Source of the DNA: Variovorax boronicumulans | GTDB lineage: Bacteria > Pseudomonadota > Gammaproteobacteria > Burkholderiales > Burkholderiaceae_C | Assembly: GCF_030812215.1 (NCBI RefSeq) | Contig: NZ_JAUSSG010000006.1 | Span: 391,122 to 455,121 of the forward strand | DNA length: 64,000 nt | Direction of reading: 5' to 3' | Shown: positions 1-8,050 of the stretch, in pieces | Layout of the letters: every line of letters starts with the position of its first letter | How positions within the stretch are numbered: the stretch's first letter is position 1 | Made by a program: the position numbers and the translations under genes | The notes under the pieces: model-generated | The model's input: only the letters and a program-made list of their open reading frames with translations | What the model was told of the DNA's origin: nothing | Database searches by the model: none

Positions 1-2
1 GG

Positions 3-80
3 CGGCTGTTCAACCAGCGTGAGCTGATGGTGCTCGACGTGGAAGTCACGAGCCTTTTCAAGCTCGAAGCGCCCGGCTGA
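3..80 (+). CDS. 3' end of an unidentified gene (partial)
   Basis: An open frame enters from the left edge and stops at TGA 78-80, coding for 25 residues that end in LFKLEAPG. The codons have normal high-G+C third positions. Too little remains to identify the protein. A hairpin follows within 15 bases, which fits a true gene end. Confidence 0.5.
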   Translation, partial: RLFNQRELMVLDVEVTSLFKLEAPG

Positions 81-85
81 TACGC

Positions 86-118
86 GGAAAAAGCCCGCAA
101 CGCGCGAGCGCTGCGGGC
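86..118 (-). terminator. Rho-independent terminator for the Gly/Ala-rich protein gene
   Basis: GCCCGCA (93-99) pairs with TGCGGGC (112-118). Read on the minus strand, the stem is followed by a run of T (the plus-strand A run just before 93). It lies 20 bases past the stop of the minus-strand gene at 138-650. The same stem could also end the plus-strand gene at position 80. Confidence 0.65.
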
Positions 119-137
119 CTGTGCGAACGAAGCGCGC

Positions 138-650
138 TTACTTCGTGATGTCGACCGCGCCCGAGCCCTTGGCCTTGCCGCTGGCCTTCGCGCCCACGCC
201 GGCACCCGAAGGCTTCACCGCACCGCCGGCTGAGCCGACTGCACCGGTCGCGCTGTTCAGCGTGCCGCCCACGGTGTTCGTGAGGCCGCCTGCCGCGCCT
301 GTTGCCGCACCGGTCGCACCGCCCACGGCACCCGTGGCACCGCCGACCGTGCTGGTCGCGTTGCCCACGGCGCCCGTTGCGCCGCCGACCACGCCACCGA
401 CCGTGTTGCCCAGGCCGCCTGCTGCGCTGCCGGCACCGCCATTGGCCGATGTGCCTGCGCCTGCCGCAGCGCCGGTGCTTGCGCCTGCACTGCCTTGCGC
501 CGGTGCGGCCTTGACTGTGCCCGATGTATTCACATCGGCGTTCACGCCCACGCCGACCCCGACGCCCTGTGCCTGGGCGAAGCCGCTCATGGCAAGAAGG
601 CCTGCGAGCAAGGCGCCGACGAAGATGGATTTGTTCTGATGTTGCTTCAT
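138..650 (-). CDS. Secreted Gly/Ala-rich low-complexity protein
   Basis: The 170-residue product has an N-terminal signal peptide (MKQHQNKSIFVGALLAGLLA, cleavage probably after AQA near residue 27). It is then built almost wholly of G, A, V, T and S. Near-repeats of the type TGAVGGA and NTVGG run from about residue 70 to 145, and a basic KASGKAKGSG stretch precedes the C-terminus. A GGAA ribosome site lies about 9 bases before the ATG. No catalytic motif is visible. Its role is unknown; an envelope or extracellular structural role is only a guess. The proline-rich frame on the opposite strand is a shadow of this repeat. Confidence 0.75.
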   Translation of the reverse strand: MKQHQNKSIFVGALLAGLLAMSGFAQAQGVGVGVGVNADVNTSGTVKAAPAQGSAGASTGAAAGAGTSANGGAGSAAGGLGNTVGGVVGGATGAVGNATSTVGGATGAVGGATGAATGAAGGLTNTVGGTLNSATGAVGSAGGAVKPSGAGVGAKASGKAKGSGAVDITK

Positions 651-904
651 GGGTGACTGTTCCTTTCGTTTGAATGGTCACGGATTGACAAGAACCGGCT
701 CAGGGCCAGTTCGGTCGCTACCGTGACCACCTCGCACCCTGTCGCCATGTGCGGGGTGTTCGCTCTCGCTTGTGGGACGTGTCCGTCGGCGGGAATGGGG
801 GGTTGTGCGTTAGGGCGACGCCTTGCATTGGATGGGTTTCGCATGGCGCAAACCTTTCTCCGGACAGGGTCAAAGCAAGCTCCTTCCGGCAGGGCCAATT
901 TCAC

Positions 905-921
905 GCAACTAATAATGTTGC
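905..921 (+). promoter_or_regulatory. Palindrome overlapping a -10 box just before the Rrf2 gene
   Basis: GCAAC (905-909) and GTTGC (917-921) flank TAATAAT, the best -10-like sequence upstream of the Rrf2 gene, and the start codon ATG begins at 922. A dimeric regulator bound here would block RNA polymerase, so autoregulation is plausible. If TAATAAT is the real -10, transcription would start at or near the ATG and the mRNA would be leaderless. No convincing -35 is visible. Confidence 0.45.
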
Positions 922-1383
922 ATGAAACGAGACAGCAAGCTTTCGGCCGTTCTCCATGTGTTGCTGCACATGGCCGAAATGGACGGACCCATCACCTCCG
1001 AGTCGCTTGCGGCGGCGATGCACACCAACCCGGTCGTGGTGCGGCGGCTCATGGCGGGCCTGCGCCAGGCCGGCTTCGTGAGTTCCGCCAAGGGGCACGG
1101 CGGCGGCTGGGTGCTGTCGTGCTCGCTGGCGCGCGTGACGCTGGGCGACATTCACAACGCCGTCGGCGCACCCGCGCTGCTGGCCCTGGGCAACCGCACC
1201 GAGAGCCCCGGCTGCATCGTCGAGCAAGCCGTGAATGCGGCGCTCGACGATGCATTCGATGCGGCCGAGGCCTTGCTGCTCAAGCGTTTCAACAGCATCA
1301 CGCTGGCCGATCTCTCCAAGGACTTTCATCGCCGCATGACGGGCGGCGGCTTCACCAAGAAGGACATTGAACATGCGCTATGA
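922..1383 (+). CDS. Rrf2-family transcriptional regulator
   Basis: The 153-residue protein has the Rrf2 winged helix at residues 1-65: an N-terminal helix ([13 protein letters not shown]), a helix-turn-helix with [15 protein letters not shown], and a wing with the family's GHGGGW motif. The only mid-protein Cys residues are in SCSLARV and SPGCIVEQ, so the three-Cys cluster of IscR/NsrR is absent and it probably does not bind an Fe-S cluster. The stop overlaps the following flavoprotein gene, so the two form an operon. The likely job is redox or electrophile sensing that controls itself and the oxidoreductase. Confidence 0.85.
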   Translation: MKRDSKLSAVLHVLLHMAEMDGPITSESLAAAMHTNPVVVRRLMAGLRQAGFVSSAKGHGGGWVLSCSLARVTLGDIHNAVGAPALLALGNRTESPGCIVEQAVNAALDDAFDAAEALLLKRFNSITLADLSKDFHRRMTGGGFTKKDIEHAL

Positions 1384-2278
1384 CGCTCTCGTCGTGGGCG
1401 GCAGCTTTGCCGGCCTTTCCGCTGCCATGCAGCTCGCTCGCGCACGCAAGAACGTGTGTGTGGTCGATGCGGGTGCGCCGCGCAACCGCTTCGCCGCCGC
1501 GGCGCACGGCTTCTTCGGGCAGGACGGCGTGCCGCCGCTGAAGATGATTGCCGACGCGCGCGCCAAGCTGCTGGCCTATCCGAACGTCACCTTCATCGAA
1601 GGCCGCATCGTGAGCGCGCAGGCCGATGGCGCGGGCGGGTTCGTCGCGTCGCTCGACAGCGACCGGCAGCTGTCGGCTGGCAAGCTCATGTTGGCTTTCG
1701 GCGTGCAGGACGGTTTTCCGGACGGCATCGCCGGCGTGCGCGAACGCTGGGGCACCAGCGTGCTGCACTGCCCGTATTGCCACGGCTATGAATTCAGCGG
1801 CCGGAGGCTCGGCGTGCTGATCGAAGCACCGCATCCGCCGGACCACGCAATGCTGATTGCAGAGTGGGGACCAACCACGCTTTTCCTGAACGCCAACAAC
1901 ACGATGGACGACGAGGCGCGCGCCAGGCTGCAGGCGCGCGGCGTGACGATCGAGCCCGGCCGCATCGCGGCGCTGGAGGGGGCGGGGCAGGATCTTGCGG
2001 GCATACGCCTCGAAGACGGCCGCATCGTGGCGGTCGAGGCGCTGTTCATGGTGCCCCGCACGCGTCCGTCGAGCCCCATCGCCGAACAGCTGGGATGCGC
2101 ATTCGACGACGGCCCCGCCGGTCCGGTGATCCGCACCGACGCGATGAAGATGACCACCGTGCCCGGCGTGTACGCCGCGGGCGATGCGGCCATGCCGATG
2201 CACAACGCCACGCTGGCCTCGGCCGATGGCGTGATGGCCGGCACGGCGATGCATCGCGCCATGGTGTTCGGCGCTTGA
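1373..2278 (+). CDS. Thioredoxin-reductase-like NAD(P)/FAD-dependent oxidoreductase
   Basis: The 301-residue protein has an N-terminal FAD-binding GGSFAG (dinucleotide fold), a central [10 protein letters not shown] segment resembling the redox CxxC of thioredoxin reductases, and a C-terminal [12 protein letters not shown] motif. The length is typical of the small TrxR-like family. The ATG at 1373 is preferred over TTG at 1367 because AAGAAGGA lies about 8 bases upstream of it. It overlaps the Rrf2 gene by 11 bases, so translation is coupled. It probably reduces a disulfide or small-molecule substrate in the cytoplasm. The partner is unknown. Confidence 0.85.
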   Translation: MRYDALVVGGSFAGLSAAMQLARARKNVCVVDAGAPRNRFAAAAHGFFGQDGVPPLKMIADARAKLLAYPNVTFIEGRIVSAQADGAGGFVASLDSDRQLSAGKLMLAFGVQDGFPDGIAGVRERWGTSVLHCPYCHGYEFSGRRLGVLIEAPHPPDHAMLIAEWGPTTLFLNANNTMDDEARARLQARGVTIEPGRIAALEGAGQDLAGIRLEDGRIVAVEALFMVPRTRPSSPIAEQLGCAFDDGPAGPVIRTDAMKMTTVPGVYAAGDAAMPMHNATLASADGVMAGTAMHRAMVFGA

Positions 2279-2323
2279 CCCCACTTTTTTCTCGGGCTCG
2301 GAAAAATCGGGCTCCGAGACCCC

Positions 2324-2329
2324 TATAAT
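2324..2329 (+). promoter_or_regulatory. -10 box of the tRNA-Gly promoter
   Basis: A perfect TATAAT lies 15 bases upstream of the mature tRNA 5' end, with a G+C-rich discriminator after it as in stable-RNA promoters. No good -35 is present at 16-18 bases. Confidence 0.6.
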
Positions 2330-2343
2330 TCGACGCTCGAAAT

Positions 2344-2419
2344 GCGGGAATAGCTCAGTTGGTAGAGCGCAACCTTGCCAAGGTTGAGGTCGAGAGTTCG
2401 AGACTCTTTTCCCGCTCCA
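2344..2419 (+). tRNA. tRNA-Gly (anticodon GCC)
   Basis: The 76-base cloverleaf has acceptor stem GCGGGAA/TTCCCGC with T + CCA, a D-arm with AGCTCAGTTGGTAGAGC, an anticodon arm ACCTTGCCAAGGT with GCC in the loop, and a T-arm GAGAGTTCGAGACTC. CCA is encoded. An intrinsic terminator follows. Confidence 0.97.
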
Positions 2420-2430
2420 CATTTCATGCA

Positions 2431-2460
2431 AAAGGCCACCTCCCCGGTGGCCTTTTCTTT
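2431..2460 (+). terminator. Rho-independent terminator after tRNA-Gly
   Basis: A perfect 10-bp stem AAAGGCCACC / GGTGGCCTTT has a 5-base loop and runs into TTTTCTTTT. The A-rich left side makes it usable by the convergent fumarylacetoacetase operon as well, whose stop is at 2482. Confidence 0.9.
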
Positions 2461-2481
2461 TGGAACGCGCCGAACGCGCTT

Positions 2482-3804
2482 TCAGCCCTTGGCCGGTAAC
2501 ACCGTTCCGCGGCTCTCACCGAAGCCGATGCGCGCATGTCCCGGCTTCTCGCACCAGCCGCGCAGCAGCACCGCGTCGCCGTCTTCCAGGAACCCGCGCT
2601 GTTCGCCGTTGGCCAGCGCCACGGGGCTCTGCCCCGCACGCGTCAGCTCGATGATCGCGCCGGCTTCGCCAGGCCCCGGGCCCGAGATGGTGCCGCTGCC
2701 GAACAGATCGCCCGCGTTCAGCTTGCAGCCGCCCATCGTGTGGTGCGCCACCATCTGCGCCACGCTCCAGTACTGGTGCTTGAAGCTCGTGCGCGACAGG
2801 CGTGACGGGCCGCTTCCGCCTTCGCGCGCCTTCCCGCTTTCGAGCCAGACCTCCAGGCTGATATCGATCGCGCCGCTTTCGCGGTTCGCCCTGCTCTCCA
2901 GGTAATCGAGCGGCTGGGGCTCGCTGGCTGGCCGCGTCCAGGCCTGGCGATAGGGCGCGAGCGCTTCCATCGTCACGATCCACGGCGAGATGGTGGTCGC
3001 GAAGTTCTTCGCGAGGAAGGGCCCGAGTGGCGCCATTTCCCAGAACTGGATATCGCGCGCCGACCAGTCGTTGAGCAGGCAGATGCCGAAGATGTGGTCT
3101 TCGGCGCGATCCAGTGGAATTGGCTCGCCCGCCGCGTTGCCTTCGCCGATCCACACGCCGAGTTCGAGTTCGTAGTCGAGCCGCGCGCAGGCGTGGTACG
3201 TCGGCGCCTTCGCGCCCGGCGCCATCGTCTGCCCCATCGGCCGGTGAAAGCGCTGCCCGCTCACGCCGATGGTCGAGACGCGCCCGTGGTAGGCCGTCGG
3301 AATCCAGCGGAAGTTCGGCGTGACGTCGCCTTCGGGATTGAACAGGCGCGTGATGTTCAGCGCATGGTCGATCGATGTGTAGAAGTCGGTGTAGTCGCCG
3401 ATGCGCGCGGGCACGGTGTATTCGGCGTCGGTTTGCGGCACCAGGCACTTGCGCAGGTCGTCCACGGTCGAGGCCGGCGCATCGCTTCGCAGCAGTGAAA
3501 AGACGAGGTGGCGCAGCGCCTGCCAGGCGGAGGGACCCAGCGCGAAGAAGTCGTTCAGCGCGGGCAGGGCGGCCGCACGTGCCGCGTCGAGCGCGAGCCC
3601 GTCGGCATGCGAGCCAGCGGCCAGCGCCGCCAGGTCGAGCACCTGGTCACCGATGGCCACGCCGCCGCGAAACGGCTCGGGGCTGCCGATGCGTCGGAAC
3701 ACCGCATACGGCAGGTTCTGGATCGGGAAGTCGCAGCCCGCGACATTGGCCGAGTCCACCCAGCTGCGCGCGTCGACATCGTGCGTGTGATTGAGTTCGA
3801 TCAT
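2482..3804 (-). CDS. fahA: Fumarylacetoacetase
   Basis: The enzyme hydrolyses 4-fumarylacetoacetate to fumarate and acetoacetate, the last step of tyrosine/homogentisate breakdown. At 440 residues it has the usual length. It shows the N-terminal FAA domain (about 20-115) and the catalytic domain with the metal-binding LDYELELGVWIGEGN and DWSARDIQFWEMAPLGPF motifs, plus GSGTISGPGP near the C-terminus. It is last in a minus-strand operon, 19 bases after the cyclase gene. Homogentisate dioxygenase, its usual partner, is not in the window. The context with an importer and acetoacetyl-CoA synthetase suggests that acetoacetate is salvaged locally. Confidence 0.92.
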   Translation of the reverse strand: MIELNHTHDVDARSWVDSANVAGCDFPIQNLPYAVFRRIGSPEPFRGGVAIGDQVLDLAALAAGSHADGLALDAARAAALPALNDFFALGPSAWQALRHLVFSLLRSDAPASTVDDLRKCLVPQTDAEYTVPARIGDYTDFYTSIDHALNITRLFNPEGDVTPNFRWIPTAYHGRVSTIGVSGQRFHRPMGQTMAPGAKAPTYHACARLDYELELGVWIGEGNAAGEPIPLDRAEDHIFGICLLNDWSARDIQFWEMAPLGPFLAKNFATTISPWIVTMEALAPYRQAWTRPASEPQPLDYLESRANRESGAIDISLEVWLESGKAREGGSGPSRLSRTSFKHQYWSVAQMVAHHTMGGCKLNAGDLFGSGTISGPGPGEAGAIIELTRAGQSPVALANGEQRGFLEDGDAVLLRGWCEKPGHARIGFGESRGTVLPAKG

Positions 3805-3823
3805 GGGGGCGGTTTTCCTTCGT

Positions 3824-4630
3824 TCAGGCCGACGCCATCAGCGCGTCGTCGAAGATCGCCACCGCGCGCGTCCAGCCCGCCGACGCGCCACGGATCTTGT
3901 GCGGAAAGCAGCTGATGAAGAAGCCCGTGGGCGGCAGCACTTCCAGGTTGTGCAGCTTCTCGATGTGGCAGTAGCCGATGTCGCGACCGGCCTTGTGGCC
4001 CTCCCAGATCAGCGAGGCGTCCTGCGTCTCGCCGTACTTCTTCGCGGTGTGCACGAACGGAGCATCCCAGCTCCACGCGTCGGTGCCGGTGAGGCGCACG
4101 CCGCGTTCCAGCAAGTACATCGTCGCTTCATAGCCCATGCCTGCGCCGGCAGATACGTAGTCGTTGCTGCCGTAGCGCTTGCCCGCACGCGTGTTGACCA
4201 CCACGATCTCCAGGGGGCTCAGCGTGTGACCGATGCGCTTGAGTTCGGCCTCCACGTCGGCGGCCGTGACCACGTAGCCATCGGCAAAGTGGCGAAAGTC
4301 GAGCTTCACACCCGGCTGGAAGCACCATTCGAGCGGCACGTCGTGGATGGCGATGGCAGGCTTCTTCTCGCCGAGCGCCTTGTCCATGGTCGAGTGGAAG
4401 TGATAGGGCGCATCCAGGTGCGTGCCGTTGTGCGTGGACAGCTGCACCAGTTCCACGGCCCAGCCTTCGCCGTCGGGCAGGTCCTCTTTCTTCAGTCCGG
4501 GGAAGAAAGGCTCTATCTGCTCGTAGGTCTGCTCGTGCGTGAAGTACTGGATCTTCGGCGCGAAGGCGGGCGGATCGGAGAGCACATCGTTCTCAAGAAA
4601 GATCGAGAGGTCGACGAATTTGCGTGGCAT
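3824..4630 (-). CDS. Cyclase-family metal hydrolase (kynurenine-formamidase-like)
   Basis: The 268-residue protein of the cyclase superfamily has the signature STHNGTHLDAPYHF at about residues 68-81, whose His and Asp bind metal, and a further conserved segment VVVNTRAGKRYG. The start MPRKFVDLSIF is chosen because AAGGAG precedes it; a longer in-frame extension upstream has no family similarity. Members open amide or lactone rings (formylkynurenine, isatin and others). The substrate here is unknown, but its place between an ABC importer and fumarylacetoacetase implies it processes the imported compound. Confidence 0.85.
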   Translation of the reverse strand: MPRKFVDLSIFLENDVLSDPPAFAPKIQYFTHEQTYEQIEPFFPGLKKEDLPDGEGWAVELVQLSTHNGTHLDAPYHFHSTMDKALGEKKPAIAIHDVPLEWCFQPGVKLDFRHFADGYVVTAADVEAELKRIGHTLSPLEIVVVNTRAGKRYGSNDYVSAGAGMGYEATMYLLERGVRLTGTDAWSWDAPFVHTAKKYGETQDASLIWEGHKAGRDIGYCHIEKLHNLEVLPPTGFFISCFPHKIRGASAGWTRAVAIFDDALMASA

Positions 4631-4697
4631 GGCGGGGCTCCTTGTGGGGGATATTGGTGTTGGCGTGAAGGAAGAAATGAGTGAATGAAGCAATCGG

Positions 4698-5489
4698 TCA
4701 GGGCTGCTGCCAGCGCAGCAGGCGCTTCTCGGCAAAGGCCAGCAGCGCATTGCTTACGAAGCCGATGAGCCCGAGCAGCACGATGCCGGCGAAGAGATCG
4801 CTGGCGCGGAAGGCGCGCGCAGCCAGCAGGATGGCCTGGCCCAGCCCGCTTTGCGAGGCGATCATTTCGCCCACCACCGCGACGATGAGCGCGATGGTCA
4901 GTGCGAGACGCATGCCTGCCAGGATGTCGGGCATCGCATTCGGCAGGCCCATCTTCCAGATGTACGCCGCGCGCGACATCTGCAGGCAACGCGCCACTTC
5001 CGCCAGGCGCGGCTCCACTGCCGCGAAGCCATGCACCGTGGCCAGCAACACCGGCCACATCGCGCCGAATGCGACCACGAACAGCACCATGCCGGGGTTG
5101 AGCCCGAAGATCGAAATGGCGAGCGGCAGCAATGCCGATGCGGGCAAGGGGCGAATGAATTCGAGCGTCGGCTGCACCCACGCGCGCACCGCGGGCGACA
5201 CGCCGATGGCCGCACCCAGCACCACGCCGAACAGCGAGGCCAGCAGCCAGCCCTCGACCATGCGGCCGACGGTGGCCTGCGTGAAGGCGAGCAGCTCGCC
5301 ATTGCCTGAATCGCCGGAGAGATTGAGCCCTTCGAGCAGGCTCGCGAACGTGGCCTGCGGTGTCGGCAGGAACACGCGGCTCACCCAGCCCGCGTTGCTC
5401 GCGACCCACCAGAGCGCGACGAGCGCGCACAGCACGGCGAACGAACCGAGCCAGTGCAGGCCCGAGGGCGCGCGGTCATTGCCGTTCAT
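4698..5489 (-). CDS. ABC transporter permease (nitrate/sulfonate/taurine type)
   Basis: The 263-residue membrane protein is of the SsuC/TauC type, with about six hydrophobic segments and the ATPase-contacting loop around RAAYIWKMGLPNAMPDILAG (EAA motif). The start MNGNDRAPSG overlaps the stop of the upstream permease as ATGA (5486-5489). The gene is 67 bases before the cyclase gene. It should form a heterodimeric inner-membrane channel with the neighbouring permease. Part of the protein N-terminal to this start is open in the same frame but has no transporter features. Confidence 0.9.
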   Translation of the reverse strand: MNGNDRAPSGLHWLGSFAVLCALVALWWVASNAGWVSRVFLPTPQATFASLLEGLNLSGDSGNGELLAFTQATVGRMVEGWLLASLFGVVLGAAIGVSPAVRAWVQPTLEFIRPLPASALLPLAISIFGLNPGMVLFVVAFGAMWPVLLATVHGFAAVEPRLAEVARCLQMSRAAYIWKMGLPNAMPDILAGMRLALTIALIVAVVGEMIASQSGLGQAILLAARAFRASDLFAGIVLLGLIGFVSNALLAFAEKRLLRWQQP

Positions 5490-6256
5490 GGCATCGCTCC
5501 CATGCGCCGCGCGACCGTGCGCTGCAGCAGCACCATGCCCGCGTTGACCGCAAAGCCCACCACGCCGATCCAGCCGAGCCATGCGAGCATCAACGCGGGA
5601 TCGAAGCTTTGCTGCGCGATCATCATCGCGTAGCCCATGCCGTTCGGATTGGCCGCGATCTCCACCGTGACCGCGACCACCAGCGCCACCGCCACGCCGA
5701 GCCGCAGCGCGACGAACAGGCGCGGCACGATGGCCGGCAGCACGATCTTGAACGCACGCTCGCGCGCCGAGAGGCCGAGCACGCGGCTCACTTCGAGCAG
5801 GCGCGGCTCGATCTGCTGCACCGCCGACTGCACCAGCACCAGCAGCGGCCAGAAAGTGGCGAAGGCGACGATGGCCAGCTCCATGCGCACGCCGAAGCCG
5901 AAGGCCAGCATCGCGAGCGGAATCAACGCGACCGAAGGCACGGGCCGCAGCACCTCGATGGAGACGGAGCCCAGCTGTGCCGCGCGGCGCGAGAGGCCGA
6001 GAACCAGGCCCAGCGCGATGCCGAGCACCGCGCCGATCAGCAAACCAAGCGCCGCGGTGCCGAGCGTGAAGCCGGTCGCTTGCCAGAGCGAGCCGTCGAG
6101 TGCCGCGCCGACGAAAGCCTTGGCGGCCGCGCTCGGCGGTGCGAGCGCATCGCTGCCCAGCGCCGCCGCACGCCGCGCGTACCACTCGAAGGCGACGACC
6201 AGCACCGCGGGAAAGACCCACGGACGCAGCCAGCGGAAGAGGCGGCCTTCAGTCAT
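5486..6256 (-). CDS. ABC transporter permease (nitrate/sulfonate/taurine type)
   Basis: The 256-residue inner-membrane subunit is paralogous to the next gene in the operon and has the EAA-type loop ARERAFKIVLPAIVPRLFVA. Start MTEGRLFRW is preferred; it overlaps the ATPase gene by 8 bases. A longer start at 6286 is possible. Having two different permease genes rather than one is a variant arrangement for this importer class. Confidence 0.88.
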   Translation of the reverse strand: MTEGRLFRWLRPWVFPAVLVVAFEWYARRAAALGSDALAPPSAAAKAFVGAALDGSLWQATGFTLGTAALGLLIGAVLGIALGLVLGLSRRAAQLGSVSIEVLRPVPSVALIPLAMLAFGFGVRMELAIVAFATFWPLLVLVQSAVQQIEPRLLEVSRVLGLSARERAFKIVLPAIVPRLFVALRLGVAVALVVAVTVEIAANPNGMGYAMMIAQQSFDPALMLAWLGWIGVVGFAVNAGMVLLQRTVARRMGAMP

Positions 6257-7028
6257 GGCCTTGCTCGATGAAGGCGAACAGCTCACGCCGCAACTGGAGG
6301 TATTCCGGATGCTCCTTGGTCGTGAGCTGGTCGCGGGGGCGCGGAATCTTCACGTCGATCATCCGCGCGAGGCTTGGCCGTCCGGGGCCGGGATTGGCCT
6401 GCAGCGCGATCACGCGGTCACCGAGGTAGATGGCTTCCTCGAGGTCGTGCGTGACGAACAGCACCGTGAGCCCGTCGTCGCGCACCAGCCGCGCGAGTTC
6501 GTCCTGCAGGCTCTGGCGGGTGAGCGCGTCGAGCGCGCCGAAGGGCTCGTCCATCATCATCAGCTCGGGTTTCTGCGCAAGGCAGCGCGCGATCTGCGCG
6601 CGCTGCTGCATGCCGCCCGAGAGCTGCACCGGAAACTTCTGCGCATGCTTCGCAAGGCCGACCTTGCCCAGCACATCCGCGATGCGCGGCGCGCGTTCGG
6701 CGGCGGGCACGCCGGCCGCTTCGAGCGCGAGGCTCACGTTGCCTTCCACCGTGCGCCACGGCAAGAGGGCGCGGCCGTAGTCCTGGAACACGAAGGCCAC
6801 TTCGCGCGAAGGCTCGGTCATCGTCACGCCGTTGCGCCGCACCTCGCCGGCGCTCGCGGTGACGAGGCCGCTGGCCGCGCGCAGCAGCGTGGTCTTGCCG
6901 CAGCCGCTCGGGCCGACGATGCAGACGAACTCGCCGCGCGCCACGTCGAACGAGGTGGGCGAAAGAATCTCGCGGCCGCCCAGGCAGATGGTGACGCCGT
7001 CGAAGCGAAGGAAGGGTGTGGCCTGCAT
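6249..7028 (-). CDS. ABC transporter ATP-binding protein (SsuB/TauB type)
   Basis: The 259-residue ATPase has Walker A GPSGCGKTT (residues about 39-47), Q-loop VFQDYGRALLPW, signature LSGGMQQRAQ, Walker B LMMMDEPFGALD and H-loop VTHDLEEA. It powers uptake through the two permeases. Start MQATPFLRF was chosen; upstream residues in the same frame do not belong. A 74-base gap separates it from the binding-protein gene. Confidence 0.92.
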   Translation of the reverse strand: MQATPFLRFDGVTICLGGREILSPTSFDVARGEFVCIVGPSGCGKTTLLRAASGLVTASAGEVRRNGVTMTEPSREVAFVFQDYGRALLPWRTVEGNVSLALEAAGVPAAERAPRIADVLGKVGLAKHAQKFPVQLSGGMQQRAQIARCLAQKPELMMMDEPFGALDALTRQSLQDELARLVRDDGLTVLFVTHDLEEAIYLGDRVIALQANPGPGRPSLARMIDVKIPRPRDQLTTKEHPEYLQLRRELFAFIEQGHD

Positions 7029-7102
7029 CGTGGAACTTGTCGGCAAACGCGCAGCGCTCACGGAAAGCGCGGCGCGCGCGGTGATCGGGGCTGGAGCGGA
7101 AA

Positions 7103-8050
7103 TCACTTGGCGATCAGCTTCGCAACGTCGATGTTCGTCTTGAGCATGTCCTGCTCTTTCATGAGCCCGGTCCAGTAGCCGAGCTGCTTGTCGGTGACGA
7201 CCGGGCCGGGCGGCGAGACCTGCACCTTGGCCAGCACGTCGGGCGGCAGCTTGATGTACTTGCCGATGGCCGCGCGCACCTTCGCATCGTTCTTCGCCTG
7301 CTGCATGAAGCCGCCGGACTCGACGAGGGCTTCGCGGAACGCACGTGCCGTTGCGGGGTTCTTCGCGACCCATTCGCGCTTGGCTGCATGCACGATGGTC
7401 TGATTGTTCTCGGGCAGGAAGGTCGAGTAGTAGGAGGCCACATAGCCCGCGCCGCTCTCGGTGATGCGGCTCATGAACGGGTCGGCCGACACCACCGCAT
7501 CCACCGAGCCGCCGCGCAGAAGGTCGGCGTGCTGCGGGAACGAGGCTTCGACGAAGTTGACCTTGCGGTAGTCCACGCCGCTGTCCTTGAGCCATGCACG
7601 GAAGGTCACGTGCAGGAACGCGCCCAGGCCCGGCACGCCGATCTTCTTGCCCACGCAATCCTGCGGGCTCTTGATGCCCGAGCCCGCGCGCGCCACCAGG
7701 CCGAAGCCGGTGATGGTCTTGGAGGTGAGGCCGCCGCCGGCCACCAGCACCAGGTCGAGGCCGCCGTCCACCGCCTGCAGGAACACCGAGGGCGTGGGGC
7801 CGCCGATCTGCAGCGAATCCGATTGCAGCGCTGCCGGGATCGTGGAGTTCAACGGGATGAACTTGAGCTCCACCTCGAGCCCGCGCTTCTTGAAGTAGCC
7901 CTCTTCGGCCGCCACGAAGACAGAGGCGAAATCGGTCACCGCCGTGTAGCCGAACACGATCTTCGGATGGGACTGCTGCGCGCGCGAAGGCAGCGCCGCG
8001 CTGGCCGAAGCGGCCGCGAGTGCCGACAGCAAGGTGCGTCGTTTCATCAT
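7103..8050 (-). CDS. ABC transporter solute-binding protein (NMT1/TauA type)
   Basis: The 315-residue periplasmic binding protein starts with a signal peptide (MMKRRTLLSALAAASASAAL, cleavage probably after SRA). A type-2 periplasmic fold follows, with NMT1-like features (YFKKRGLEVELKFIPLNST). It should capture the substrate for the downstream ABC importer. The ATG overlaps the TetR stop as ATGA, so regulator and transporter are translationally coupled. The ligand cannot be read from sequence; an aromatic or N-formyl-type compound is an inference from the cyclase and fumarylacetoacetase in the same operon. Confidence 0.88.
   Translation of the reverse strand: MMKRRTLLSALAAASASAALPSRAQQSHPKIVFGYTAVTDFASVFVAAEEGYFKKRGLEVELKFIPLNSTIPAALQSDSLQIGGPTPSVFLQAVDGGLDLVLVAGGGLTSKTITGFGLVARAGSGIKSPQDCVGKKIGVPGLGAFLHVTFRAWLKDSGVDYRKVNFVEASFPQHADLLRGGSVDAVVSADPFMSRITESGAGYVASYYSTFLPENNQTIVHAAKREWVAKNPATARAFREALVESGGFMQQAKNDAKVRAAIGKYIKLPPDVLAKVQVSPPGPVVTDKQLGYWTGLMKEQDMLKTNIDVAKLIAK

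Noticed and set aside
121..639. Proline-rich 172-residue frame on the plus strand
   Set aside because: It is the complement of the Gly/Ala-rich secreted protein, and its P/A repeats are produced by that gene's repeats. The minus frame has a signal peptide and ribosome site.
723..1370. 215-residue plus frame over the Rrf2 promoter and gene
   Set aside because: It overlaps the recognisable Rrf2 gene in another frame and lacks any domain, and the product is Arg/Gly-rich shadow sequence.
5490..6221. N-terminal extension of the 4698-5489 permease frame
   Set aside because: The extension is antisense-quality Arg/Ala-rich sequence overlapping the other permease; the real start is the ATGA overlap at 5489.
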